A stretch of DNA of 64,000 bases from Epiperipatus broadwayi (lineage: Eukaryota; Onychophora; Udeonychophora; Euonychophora; Peripatidae): the NCBI GenBank assembly GCA_028023455.1, contig JAQFVV010000001.1, forward strand, positions 25,349,401 through 25,413,400, written 5' to 3'. Shown here in pieces: positions 24,802-38,900 of the stretch (within the stretch, counting starts at the first letter, position 1; every line of letters starts with the position of its first letter). The translations under genes and the position numbers were made by a program. The notes below the pieces were generated by a model that was not told where the DNA came from, made no database searches, and saw only the letters and a list, made by a program, of their open reading frames with translations.

Positions 24802-25155
24802 TGCAAGAAGTGTTTTGTGGATTAAAATGGGAAGCTGAAGGAGTGAAAGTAAATAATTATTTAAGTCATTAAAATTTTTCAGATGATGTAGTTGTTTTTG
24901 CTAATAATGCAGATGAAATTAATCATAGAATTAAACTTGGTTGGAGTGCTTTTAGTAGAAATAACTTGATACTAAAAGGAAATATGCCTATGTGTTTGTA
25001 AAAAAAGATTTTTAATAAATGTGTTTTACCTGTTCTTAATTATGGATCTGAGACTTGGATACTTAATAGAAGAGCAATACAGACTTCAGACCACTCAAAG
25101 AAGTATGGAGAGATGTATATTGGGAGTAACAAGAAGAGATCGAAAATGCAATATT
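24802..25155 (+). pseudogene. LINE remnant: reverse transcriptase C-terminal region with internal deletion
   Basis: Matches the 3' half of the LINE copies near 54450-55010. It begins at CTGCAAGAAGTGTTTTGTGG, reads through the DDVVVFANN-type region (motif C area), then jumps over about 200 bases to the NHRIKLGWSAF segment and on to ILNRRAIQ and the SMERC-type region. It stops abruptly at AAATGCAATATTG. A premature stop and frameshifts are present. Confidence 0.7.
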
Positions 25156-25675
25156 GTTTTCTCTCCAGTAATTTAAAAATATTTATTGTGTAAGAGATCT
25201 TCGAATTATTGTTCACGCAAATTTATCTTTTTAAAATAGCACATTTGTGAAATAAAAGATCTATAAACCTAAATATAATGTGTATTATTTTAAAACTTGC
25301 TGGAAATATTATTTGAAATTATAAATAAAAAAGTTTTAAAATAACACGTTGATTTTTACACTGAATAAATCACCACACACTACAATCTGTTTGATGCTTT
25401 ATTGCTTGCACACATTAATTTTAATAAATTTATTTTTGAACTGAATAGATATTTTAATATATTTAAAGGAGAGTTTGCTTTGTCTTCTCTCCAGTAATAT
25501 AAAAAATATTTATTGTGTAAGAGATTTTCGAATTATTGTTAACGCAAATTTATCTTTTTAAAATAACACATTTGCGAAATAAAAGATCTATAAACAGAAA
25601 TGTAATCTGTATTACTTTAGAAATTGCTTGAAATATTATTTTAAAGTATAAAAAAAAGTTTTACAAACAATTACT
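25156..25675 (+). repeat. Direct repeat pair, about 200-bp units 323 bp apart
   Basis: The segment 25156-25350 (TTTTCTCTCCAGTAAT, ATTTATTGTGTAAGAGAT, ATAAAAGATCTATAAAC) recurs with some differences at 25478-25675. Both begin with TGT-TTCTCTCCAGTAA. The intervening 125 bases are not repeated. A small TRIM-like direct-terminal-repeat element or a local duplication would fit; I cannot decide. Confidence 0.65.
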
Positions 25676-26089
25676 TTTCAAACTAACTAAGATCAGAAAA
25701 AAATACTGTCAGAACGATTTTTAGCAGTTTTGAAAGATTGAAGTAAAATGGAAGTGGTAAAAATTACTTTAAAAAAAAAATAAAAAACATTTTTACAGAA
25801 AAAAAAAAAGATCGATTTTTAAAATAAAATCATTTAAAAATACATAGATATATCAGAGAGTGAAACTCAAAGTAAGAATATTAAATTTTAAAGCAGATTT
25901 AAATAGTTATGGTTTTCTATATTATTCACACCTTCACATTACGTGTTATGTTTGTTTTAAGAATGTGGATGTAAACCGAAACTAGCAAGTGAGTGTAAAT
26001 ATCGCTTCTAAATGGTGCCGTTTTTTCGCACATAGCATGGAGAAACAGCCCACCTAGTGGGCTAGATTGCTGTTTAGCAGACAATGTAA

Positions 26090-26312
26090 GCTGGATCGGT
26101 TTACCTATGGCTAACAGCGCTACCAAGCGGGCAATAGTACCAGCAGCTACTTGGCATAAGGTTACTGTGCGTACACATGGTGAACAGCTCCATCTAGTGG
26201 CTGGAACTTTGCATTGTCTGCTTTTGGCCCCCTACTCTGGATATTTCTGCGGTTGACACAGAAATAGCACCTCTTGCAGCCCCATGGGGTGTAAGTCACA
26301 ATAACCATTAAT
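26090..26312 (-). repeat. G+C-richer repeat arm, right copy, inverted, with CTCF-like motif
   Basis: Reverse complement of 24579-24801, diverged. The motif equivalent to the left-arm CTCF-like site reads CCACTAGATGGAGCT on the minus strand (26186-26200). A second related palindromic match, CCCACTAGGTGGGC, lies at about 26048-26061, just outside the arm. The sites in the two arms face each other across about 1.5 kb. Confidence 0.72.
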
Positions 26313-26626
26313 GTTTACAAAAATAAATATGATTTTTTAAGAAGACTTACATAAAACAACTGAACATAAGAAATATGTAAATCGAAACATAAAAAATGTA
26401 AATTGTAATTTAATGAAATAGTGAAGTAACTATAGAAGAGAATACAGTTCAAAACATAATACTTAAATAAGGCTATAACCTTAGTATATGCATCTTGAAT
26501 ATTTAATTTATTACAAGAGAGACCTCTACAAAACATAAAATGTTTTTTTTTTGGGTTTTGGAAGAAAACTATTTAAATAACATGAAGCTGATGATATAGT
26601 TAATAAAATAGGGATGACACCATGAA

Positions 26627-26742
26627 TTATGTAGAATAATTTTTTTTTCATATGTCACACCAGTCTGCAAACAACTGCTTGCTTGCAAAGCAGCTGTGCT
26701 GACCTCTCGACTAACAACGCCTGACAAGTATGTAGAAGAATT
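26627..26742 (-). mobile_element. Short tRNA-like SINE, second copy
   Basis: On the minus strand the head reads GTTAGTCGAGAGGTCAGCAC followed by AGCTGCTTTGCAAGCAAGC. The body ends with ACATATG and an A run. It is clearly related to the element at 1430-1534. Imperfect flanking repeats, TATGTAGAATAATT near 26627 and TATGTAGAAGAATT near 26729, look like an aged target duplication. Confidence 0.65.
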
Positions 26743-27039
26743 TTGTGCATATAACTTAAATATTGATAATGAAACGTAAACATACCTATCTTGTTCAATA
26801 ATAATATCATTATAAAAGATACAATATAAATTAAATCATGAGTAACGCCATTTAAACTACTAAAAACTTTTAGCATTGATGAAAATATTGTATTTTATTT
26901 AACATTTGATTTTATTTGCTATTTTGTGTTTTAGTTCGAGAGACGTTGAGATATTATATTAAAAAAAGCAGTGCAGCGCATGTGTTAGGATGAAAATTCC
27001 TTACCATTTAAATTATGTATTTTAGAAAAAGAAAAGGAA

Positions 27040-27390
27040 CAAATACAAAAAATTGATGAGAGAGTTTGTCCAAATAATCTAAATAATAATAAAAATATCC
27101 CATATGGATGGAAAAAGGCAATAATGATATTGCTGTTTTAAAAAAATGAAAAAAACAAACAAACGAACAAATATTAAGAACTATAGACCTTTCATTTTTT
27201 ATAACTTAGTTTTACGTTAATATTTTTACAAATCATTTACTGAAATCTGTAAACGAATCTAAATTTTAAAATCATAATAGCATAGTAAAAACTGATCAAT
27301 GTATAAAGAAAGATTGGCTAAAGAACTAAATAAATGTAAAAAAGACATTTTATTTTATAAGAATTTGTAATGTGATAAAATATTTGGAAC
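27040..27390 (+). pseudogene. Decayed LINE reverse transcriptase fragment, more diverged lineage
   Basis: Interrupted frames give NIPYGWKKAIMILLF, then a lysine-rich run, then a KNYRPF segment and YFYKSFT. This is the order of the RTE-type W-K-x-A-x-x-x-x-x-F-K-K ... NYRPISLL ... KIFTKI region. Stops and frameshifts break every frame, and divergence from the LINE copies elsewhere in the window is large. Confidence 0.55.
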
Positions 27391-27453
27391 ATTTTAACAG
27401 ATATAAGATATTATTATTTTTTTATTGTAAACTTTTCCAAATACAAATAACTG

Positions 27454-27764
27454 TTAGTAATAACACCACATGATCACCATTTTTTATGCTAGCACATAAC
27501 TGTTATTAAACAGGCAAAACTCTCCATACAGTAGTTCCACCCTATGCCAACCAGAGTAATTAATGGATCCTAAGATCTAGGTGCAGTGCTCTCAAATCCA
27601 AGGCTCCTCACTGTTGAAGGCCACAAGCCAGAAACTAGTCTGGTGATATTGGATGAGTAGGCCCTAGATGGGGATTTTATGCACAAGCCTTCTGGCATCC
27701 ATTGATTACTCTGGTTGGCACAGGGTGGCACTACTGTACGGAGAGTTTTGCCTGTTTAGTAATA
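27454..27764. mobile_element. Fold-back retroposon-like element, copy 3
   Basis: The element (27463-27755) starts with ACCACATGATCACCATTTTT and ends with GTTTTGCCTGTT. Part of its left arm is deleted: it jumps from CCAGAGTAATTAATGGATC into the loop (CTAAGATCTAGGTGCAG), while the right arm is complete. A 9-bp direct repeat, TTAGTAATA, lies at each end. The right-arm landmarks CCACAAGCCAGAAACTAGTC and CCTTCTGGCATCCATTGATT are shared with copies 1 and 4. Confidence 0.72.
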
Positions 27765-27859
27765 GCACACAGTTAATAGTTAACACAGGTTACTAGATTG
27801 CACAACTTTTTGAGTGGTATTATTCTCCACTCTTTTTTATATATTGCTGGCCTTATCAG

Positions 27860-27960
27860 TGACCATGCTAGCATAGGAGTTGAACCTACATCTTTAAATT
27901 CTTAAATATTAAAAGTTTAAAGCAATACTGTAATCAATTAAGCTTTTTAGTCAAAGGCCT
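27860..27960 (-). mobile_element. tRNA-derived SINE head (degenerate)
   Basis: On the minus strand, AAGCTTAATTGATTACAGTA resembles an A box and D arm, and TAGGTTCAACTCCTATGC is a good B box and T-arm hairpin, about 55 bases further on. The spacing fits a tRNA-like fold, though the anticodon stem is poor. A second A-box-like match, TAGCTCAGTTAGTTAGAGCA, lies on the + strand at about 27970-27989. The 3' body and target duplication are not resolved. Confidence 0.5.
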
Positions 27961-28464
27961 TTCACCAAATAGCTCAGTTAGTTAGAGCAAATAAATGAAT
28001 TAAATATAAAAGTTTTATGGAATGCTTTGCTAAAGTGCAAATCTTAGTACTAAAATAAATTAGTTTATTCTGCAATTAATTAACAATAGATTAAAATAAA
28101 ATTTTATATAATTTTTGTGTATGAGTCTAGTATATGAAAATGTAAAAGTTTTTTGAAAATTTACAAGTTTCATACATGCTTGGGATTTTTTACATGTTGA
28201 TGGACCATATTTGATCCAGACATTCATGCAATTATTAATTGATAATGGTTTTATATCTATTAGCAAGAGAATGAACAAGAATGAAAAATGGATGAAAAAT
28301 GGTACTAGAAATGCTTGGTATAATATCTTCTACATATATTGTTTAGTATTTATGCTGTTAAAGTGGCAAATACTCTTTGATCTTTACTGAACTCAATAAA
28401 AGATGTTTTGTTTCATTACATATATTTTCAAAAGCTACATATATAAATGAAATATCCAGGTATA

Positions 28465-30629
28465 TCTGTGTATAAATCCAAAACATAATGGCAACTTATA
28501 GTCATTGGCCTTTTCTATAACTTCTCTCAATACTTGAATATTATCTAATGTATTGAAACCATCTTTAAATCCAGCTTGTTTTTTTCATTATTGAAACCTA
28601 AACTTCTTTGTAGATGAATTGTAATTATCTTGGTAAAAAATTTGTATGAAACAGATGAATCACCTTTTAAAAATATTAATATTAATACTGCATTTTTCCA
28701 ATCATCTGGTTCATCTTACCATTTAGACAGATGGTATATAACTTTGCCAAAAAATTTGTTTTCCTCACCAGATTTTTTTAAAATATCAGTTATAATTCCA
28801 TCATTACATGGAGCTTTTCTCTTCTTCATAAATTTAATTGCATGTCTTACTTTTTATTTAAAATCTTGGGTAATTCAGAAGATTGTAGGAGGTATTTTTC
28901 CTTGTTCTTTATTACTATATAATTCTTGATAAAACTCTTTTACACATTTTATGATGTTATCTCTCTTTTTAGTAATAGTTACATCTTTTTTTCTTATGGC
29001 AAAAATTAGTTTCCTACCAATATCTAAATGTCATTTTATACTCTTGAAAATTTTATTCTCTTCTATAGTTTTTCTTGATAGTTCATAATTATACTTTTTA
29101 TATTAACTCTTTTTCATATCATTTGAGATATTCAATCTTTTTAATGCATCATTTTTATAAATTTTCATATTTCTTCTTTTCTTTATAAAGACTCTAGTCT
29201 CAGTAGAAATTTTATTGAACGATTGCTACTTTTTACTACCAGCTATCTTTGTTTCATATTTTAAAGTGCATTAGTTATTTTCCTATTCGTTTTATTTAAA
29301 TCTGAATTATGTTAAAAATCTGTTAATAATTTAAATTCACTAGAATGTATCTGAAGATTATAAATATCAATTGTGAATATTGTTTTCCTTAATAACTTTT
29401 GTATCTCTAGTTTTGCATTAATGGGATTGATGATCATCTCCAGTGTTGACTTTATTAAATAAATTACAATATTGAAATATGTATTTTCTGTTAGTCAAAA
29501 TATATCCAATTATGTTCTACCTTTATTTGGATGCTTCCATGTCGATTTTCATTTTAACGTTTTTCTCAAAAAAAAAAAAAAAAGAATTCATATTATAAAA
29601 TTTTTTTCCTGCAAATTCCACAAGACTATGTCCTCTCTGACTTCTAATACCAGAACCAAATTTATCTAGAGCACTTTATCTTTCAATTGTTAATCAGTGC
29701 TAGCATTAAAGTTTCTCATAACAATTTTAAAATGTTATTTGATCTGATCAAAAGACTTTTGTATATTCATATAAAAATGCTCTAGTACTTCATCACTAGG
29801 AGAACTTGTTGGGACATAGACCTGAATTAGCTGCATTTGATATATGGTATCAAGTTAAATAATTAATCTTGATAATTTGTCTGATACACCATAAATCACT
29901 ACAATTTTGTTTTTTCCACTTATTATTTATAATAAATTCTACTCCACTTGTCTTTCCAATATCTGTATCTTTGTAGTACAGTACACGACCATTTCTTAAA
30001 TCAGTTGTCTCTTAAGCTTTTCTTCTAACTTCACAAAGTCCAATATTGTCTCATTTAATATGAGACAATTTTTTTTTCAATTCTTGCAATCTTCCTTCAC
30101 TTGAAAGTAATCTGCAGTTTTAAATAATTAAATAAAAGGTCATCATATAATTGGAGCCTGGGTTCACAATAAGAAGATTCTTATCATGCCTTGCCTATGG
30201 CCACCAACTGCTCCCTTGACTGATGACTTTGCAGCCTCCTGGGATTAAGTACCATGATTTATTTTTGTCTGTTATAATTGTGAATTTTTATTTAAAAAAA
30301 ATTCATTTCATTTACACACACATTTGTTCTTCTTAAAAAAAAAACTCAATTGATATTTCAGTTATGAGTTATCAGGAAACTGCAAAGACCATAGTTTGTT
30401 TTGATCTTAAACTCAGAGGTAAAAAGTTAATAAACTCATCATGTGGTCTAATGTGTGTTGGTGAACAGTCCATTCGTATTCAAATGCTATATAAATAATC
30501 ACTTAATAGTAACAGCTGCAACAATAAAAAAATATGGAGTGGACATTAGAAATTTGCCCTGCTCAGTTCCTTTAAGGCTTTTAAGAGGAATCATAGGTCT
30601 TCTTCTAGTTTATAGTAAACTCCTTTCTG
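28465..30629 (-). pseudogene. RTE-like LINE, 5' end intact, 3' end missing
   Basis: On the minus strand it starts at 30629 with CAGAAAGGAGTTTACTATAA, the same 5' terminus as the other LINE copies. It covers the leader, the endonuclease (for example the IQVYVPTS region around 29820 and the SDxxLVRC-type region further on) and the first half of the reverse transcriptase, to the QAGFKDGFNT counterpart near 28570. Sequence homology fades near 28465. Many stops and frameshifts are present. The + strand open frames at 28630-28929, 29472-29669 and 30455-30697 are its shadows. Confidence 0.78.
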
Positions 30630-30654
30630 AAACCAAAAACTATAAATATATTTT

Positions 30655-31925
30655 AATGGGTTTTAGATGGAAATATTTAACATGTATGATTATTTAATTA
30701 GAAAGCATATTCCTGGAACATTAGCTAATGAAAATGAACTGTTCCTGGTCAAGAGTTTAAAGTAAAACTGTCAGACTGATTGCAATTGAAAGGAGGATCC
30801 TCTTTTGAATGCTACTCTAGATCTAATATAGAAAATAAAGCACTGTAGTTTATTATATGTATAAGAAATTAAAGTTTAAAACTTTTCAATTTTTTAACAT
30901 AATAAACTCTCCACTGATAGGTTATGTATTGTATCAATACATATCACATGATCACCATTTCTTATGCTTGCTCTTAACTGTTATTAAAACAGGCAAAAAT
31001 CTCTATACATATTGCCAATCAGTGCAAACTAGAGTAATAAATGGATGCCAGAAGGCTTATGCATAAAATCCCCAATCTAGTGCCTATTCATCCAATATCC
31101 ACACACTAGTTTCTGACTTGTGGATATTGAATGAGTAAGTACTAGATGGGGATTTTATGCACAAGCCTTCTGGCATCCATGATTACTCTGGCTCGCACTG
31201 AGTGGCAATATGTATAGAGAGTTTTGCCTGTTTTAATGTTATGTATTGTAATATATTTTAATGGATGATGTAGGTGGAAATATTTAATGTGTGGAGTTAA
31301 TCATTTATAATTACTTAATTAGCTACTGTTCTAAGTAAAGTACTCTCTAATTAAGTATTATAAATGGATAATTTCACACATTAAATGTTACCATTTAAAA
31401 CTTCCATTAAAATATATTACAGTACATAATCTATAAGTAGAGGGGTTTATTATAATAAACAAGAAAATTGAAAAGTTTTTTATACTTTGATTTTTTACAC
31501 CTATAAATGTAATCTGCAGTACTTTATAATCTGCAGTACTTTGTTCTTTATATCTAGAGTGATATTAAAAAGATCTTCCTTTTGAATGTAATCAGCCTGA
31601 CTGTTTTACTTTATTACTTTGCTCTAGGGCAATTGGCTTTCATTAGCTACTGTTCTAGGTAAAGTGCTTTATAATTAAGTAATTATAAATTGATAAATTT
31701 ACACATTAAATATTTCCATCAGGTTTATTATAATAAGTAAGAAAATTACAAAATTTACTTTATTTGATCTTTTACATCTATAAATTTAAATTACAGTGCT
31801 TTGTTTTTTATATTATATTTAGAGTGGCATTCAAAAGAGGATCCTCCTTTTGGATGCAACCAGTTTGACAGCAGTTTTACTTTAACTCTCAACCTGGAGT
31901 ATTTGGATTTCATTAACTACTAGGA
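30655..31925. repeat. Compound inverted repeat with a third direct unit
   Basis: The left arm (30655-30920, continuing at 31251-31320) is interrupted by fold-back copy 4. The right arm (about 31345-31690) is its reverse complement, and a further partial copy in the right-arm orientation follows at about 31660-31925. Landmarks are GAGGATCCTC-TTTTGAATG in the left arm against TCTTCCTTTTGAATG and GGATCCTCCTTTTGGATG on the right, and GGAAATATTTAA against TTAAATATTTCC. The symmetry centre is near 31330. No coding content. Confidence 0.65.
30921..31250. mobile_element. Fold-back retroposon-like element, copy 4, with 13-bp target-site duplication
   Basis: The element (30934-31237, 304 bp) is bounded by the perfect duplication GTTATGTATTGTA at 30921-30933 and 31238-31250. 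It has the family head (ATATCACATGATCACCATTT, CTTAACTGTTATT), then AAAACAGGCAAAAATCTCTA opening the hairpin, and ends in GAGAGTTTTGCCTGTTTTAA. The loop is shorter than in copy 1. Removing it would rejoin the left arm of the surrounding inverted repeat, which confirms insertion and gives the relative age. Confidence 0.82.
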
Positions 31926-32674
31926 AAAACCACTCTGTAACTCACCATTTTACAATCTATTCATTGCTTTGTCATATATATATATCTGTATATCTGAATG
32001 CCACTAGGCTATCCAAATCTAGATAAAGTTACATCAGATACCTACTTATAATTATACCTGATTTGAATCTCAGTTGGTACATTATTTATAATAGCATATA
32101 GGATTTTCCATTTTATAACCATATCATTTGCATTTGTATTAAGGAAAAACATTCTTATTATTTGATAGTTGTGCAAATAAATTCTCATATAACTATTTCA
32201 AGTTCATATTTAATAATATTAGAAGTTTTTACTAGCTCATATTTAATACTATAGATTATCGATGGTGATTCACTAAATCTTGAGTGATCTTTGATGGTAG
32301 CCATTATCTCTTAGGATGGCTCACAAATAATAAACAAACACAGTGAGAACCAATTATTATATTTATTTAGACTATTTATTAACTAATAAGATGATGATGA
32401 TTTTAGCCACAGCTTTTAGAACTAACTCACAACAGAAATTATATCTTTTATCAATCTATAATTATTTATCAAAATATTGTATTTAAACTATGTTTTAATG
32501 ATTGAAATCCATCAGTGATGATGATGACTGAACTAACCTCATGAGACAATAATTAACTCTAAGAAATATATAAACTTCTTTTCATAAAAAAAACAAGTTA
32601 AATTTTATTACTGGTTAATCAATCATTAATACACAAATAAAAAATTTACATAATTAATAATAAAATTATTACAA
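31926..32674. other. Intronic stretch without recognised features
   Basis: A+T-rich sequence. No repeat family or coding segment recognised. Confidence 0.45.
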
Positions 32675-34999
<2,325 letters not shown>

Positions 35000-35950
35000 A
35001 CAGAAAGGAATTTGCTGTTAACTAAAAGGAGATTCTCTGAGTTCTCTTGGAGACTTTAAAAAAACAGAGCAGAGCAAATTCCTAATATCCATTCGATACA
35101 TTCTTGTTTCATCTTTTATAACTAGGTGATTATTCATATAGTATAGAAAATGGATGGGCTGCTTAGCAACATACATTAACCAGCATAGTATGTTTAATGT
35201 TTTTTTTACTTCCAAGTTTAATGTTTATTTTACTTCCGAGTTTAAGTTCAAGAAACACCATGATCTTTTATCTCAGTTGCCTGATAGCTCTTAATTGAAA
35301 TAACAGATTACTTTTTTGAAGGCAAAATAAATATGTGTGTGAATGAATTTTTTTTCTAATAGATATTCACAATTATGCTAGACAAAAATTAATCATAGCC
35401 CTATTTTCATGAGACTGTAAAGCCATTATCCAACACACTGGTTGCTGGCTGAAGATGGAAAAGGCTAACAATCTTCTGATTGTAATCATGGGTTGCCATT
35501 TGATGACAATATTTTATTTAGGTACTTATAACTTCAGATCACTTTCAAATGGGTGAAGATTGCAAGAATTGGAAAAATACCTGACTAATATTAAATAAAA
35601 TTTTATTGAATTTGGTGAAAAGGATTGATTTAAATAGTGGCCATGTATTCTATTACAAAGGCACAGACATTGAAACTACAAGAAGAGTAGAATTTATTAT
35701 AAATAAAAACAAAACAATAACATTGTGGAGATTTATGGCATATCAATCAGATTGGGAAGATTAGTTATTTAGTTTAGTAACAAATATCAACTACAGATAA
35801 TTGAGGTTTATGCTCCAATAATATCTCATTATGATAAGAATAAAGGATTTTTATATGGATGACAAAAGGCATTTGATCAAATCAAATTACATTGACTTTA
35901 ATTAAAGTCTCCCATGAGAAATTTAAAAATAAAGTAAATTTGGTGACAGT
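35000..35950 (+). pseudogene. RTE-like LINE, 5' end intact, 3' truncated
   Basis: Starts at the shared 5' terminus (ACAGAAAGGAATTTGCTGTT) and runs through the leader into the endonuclease: CATTTGATGACAATATTTTA corresponds to the start region, and segments equivalent to the VEFII, IIEVYAPI and DDKRHLI areas follow. Similarity ends near 35950, inside the endonuclease, well before the reverse transcriptase. All frames are broken. Confidence 0.72.
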
Positions 35951-38900
35951 TAACTGTTTCAATAAATTATTTGACTTGCAATGGGAATTATGAATCAGGC
36001 ATTAGTTGTTTTTCTTTGTAAGTAATCATTCCACTTTTAAAAAAACTGTCAGAATGGAAGCCATGGTTAAATCATATGACTTATTGATACTGACATGTTA
36101 TTCATAATAAAGACATTATTATTTGCTACAATATTATTTTTGTTTTTAATTTTTCTTGTTGGATCTACATTTCCTAGTTTGAAAATCTGTTTTTTTTTTT
36201 ATATAATTTATGTACAACTAATTTGGGAATGTTCCAGTTTTATTTAAAATATGCATATTAAAGTATATGACACCTATGATTACAAATCATATGTATTTAT
36301 ATTCCTTTTGTAAAAAAATAAAATACAGAAAACCCTTGTTTAGAATAGTTCATGAAAGCATCACATTAAGAAATTTTTTTCCAATGATTATAATAAAGTA
36401 TGAATTTTGAAGTCCATGATAAACTTTAAAATTATTATTTTGCAGCTAATGAAATTCTGAAGGAAAATAGAAATATTTGTCACTTTATAATTTACATATG
36501 TGCATCTTAGTGATATAAAAAATTCATTAAAGTTTTATGTCTTAATCGTAATTATTGAAATGTTATAATAAATTGTATTTCTGGATACAAAGAAATGGCA
36601 AATTATTATTTATAATAGGAAACAAATATTATCCATTTATCATCATGGTTTTTACTTGCCTATTTATTTTAATTTGTCTTCAGAAAAAATACTTAACATC
36701 CATGCATAATATTGTAATTAATATCATCAAAACTATATCACAGCTGAATTTTTATATTATCTTTTCATGCATTGAATTAAGTTTAGAATTAAAGTTATTC
36801 TTCTTCTTTAGTTTTCTGTTGGATTATTTTAGTCTATAATGACTATGCAGATCACAAATATACTGCCAGATTTTAAAAAGTGTTTTTATTTTTTCAGTTA
36901 GGATATGCTCTTATTATCACATTCAGCTATGCTGAAGAATATTTCAATTAATTTTGTAATCTTGATGTCATATTTTCAAAATATTATGCAACATCCTTAA
37001 TTCAAAATTTCCAGTATCTTTATGTTACTTCCGTTTTTTATTTTTATATACTAATTTGGACAAATAAATAGTTCTACATACAACTGGTCTGAAACTTTCA
37101 ATTTTTTAAATCAGCAATTACATATTGGTGGCATTGCTGTTTGGTGTAATCCAAGATAGTTTCAGTATAATTATTTAGAAAGACATTTAAAAAAATATAT
37201 AACGTCAAACTAATAACTATTCAAGCTAAAATTATTGTCATTTTTTATCTCTCACTTGTAAACATTAATTACTAAATGAAATTTGTTACAGGTTACATTC
37301 TAACTTTAAGAACATTCTATAAATCATCATTTACATTATCAAGAATATCATAATCATCAGAATTTGTTTTTGGTACCATAAAATATATATTGCATTTTTG
37401 ATGCCTCTTTTGTAAAACTGTCCATAATGTGTTTTAATTAAAGACCATTTTTGTAAACATATAAGAAACATTCCTGTTTGATGAAATGTTTTATATTTTT
37501 CATACCATCATTTAGAAGTTATATAAAATAAAGAAATTTCTATTAAGGTCAGATATTTTCAAACATTGCTGCAAATATTCCTAATTAATGAAGTTAAATC
37601 CTTATGGGTAAATTGATAAAAGCAATATAAACCTCACTTTTTCTCATGACCTTTTTTTTGAACTCACCATATCTGCAGTAGTTCTTGATTTTGCTAAACC
37701 AGAGTGAATGTGTTAACCATTTATATTTGACCAAACCAACTTACTCAATAAAAGTTTTAAAAGTACTTTCGCTATATAAGGATATTTTGCAATAATTATT
37801 CTATTTGTTTCATTCATTTTATTTTATAAATTGGAACAATATAAATAATGAAATTACTTTATTGTTTGGGAGTTAAATAAAAAGTTCAAGTGCCAGAAAA
37901 TAATGGAGATCTGTGAATCTTGAACTCACCATTCTGCCCTTTATCACTGTATTAAATTATATAGGGCAATTGGAACAGTAGAAGCATTTTTAATCCTAAT
38001 GTAACTTCATGTTAATATTTCTGAAAATAATGGCTTCACTGTATTTTAAAATTTTTCTAGAGATCCAAGAGATTCCATAATCTAAAAAAGAGATTTTAAC
38101 TCTATTAAGTCTGATATCAATATCTAAATGAATCAATAGAATAGATATATCATTAAGTATAATAATTTGGATTTATTAAACAAATGTCAACAAAATAATT
38201 TCTTTAATCTATTCAAAGAGTGTTTTTATTGGCTAAGAAAATTGTGATATCATTTGTCAAGTCCATATATTATTATCAATATATAAAGAACAAAAATCTA
38301 AAGGGGTGTCTAAAGAAATGGGAATGGGAAAGTAACAGATTTGTTTTTATAATTTGAATTCACAATCATTCTTAAGTCTTGTTTGAGAATTAATTATTTA
38401 TTTCACTCCAATTATGCCAACTTTTGTAGGTTAGAATAATCAATAGATGCTGGATATAGTGATCATTAAGTTTTCATCTAGTGCTATCCTCTCCATAATT
38501 CCAATGGAGATCTTCATTGGTGAAGAATTTGAAACTGAATAAAACTGGATTTTTTTATAATCAATGTGTATTTTTTGTGCAATAAGCACATGGAGTTATG
38601 TAATGTTTTTTTTTCAATTATTTTATATTCCTGTCAAAAGCATAGAAGGAAATTATCAAAAAACAAAACAAGGATAGAAGGATCTATACTAATTACAAAA
38701 CAAAAGATACTAAAATATGTAAATATTGAACTGATATCAGATCTATATTATTATGCAAGCAGTTGGCTTGTATTCATTAATGTTAAAATGTTTTTGAAAT
38801 TTCAAGCTGGTAGCTTGATAGGAAAAATAAATGTAAGTGGTACTGGGTGAAAAGTGCACTGACTACAAAAAAGTGGGAATATTGAATCCAGGTTTAAAAC

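Noticed and set aside
24569-24872. Overlapping small frames in the G+C-richer arm
   Set aside because: They lie inside a dispersed repeat arm and a LINE remnant, and the same sequence recurs inverted without an open frame being kept.
27970-27989. Functional tRNA gene from an A-box match
   Set aside because: No B box or cloverleaf follows on the + strand; probably SINE-related.
37860-37980. tRNA-derived SINE near a GTTCAAGATTC box (minus strand)
   Set aside because: The A box and 3' tail cannot be recognised; evidence too weak.
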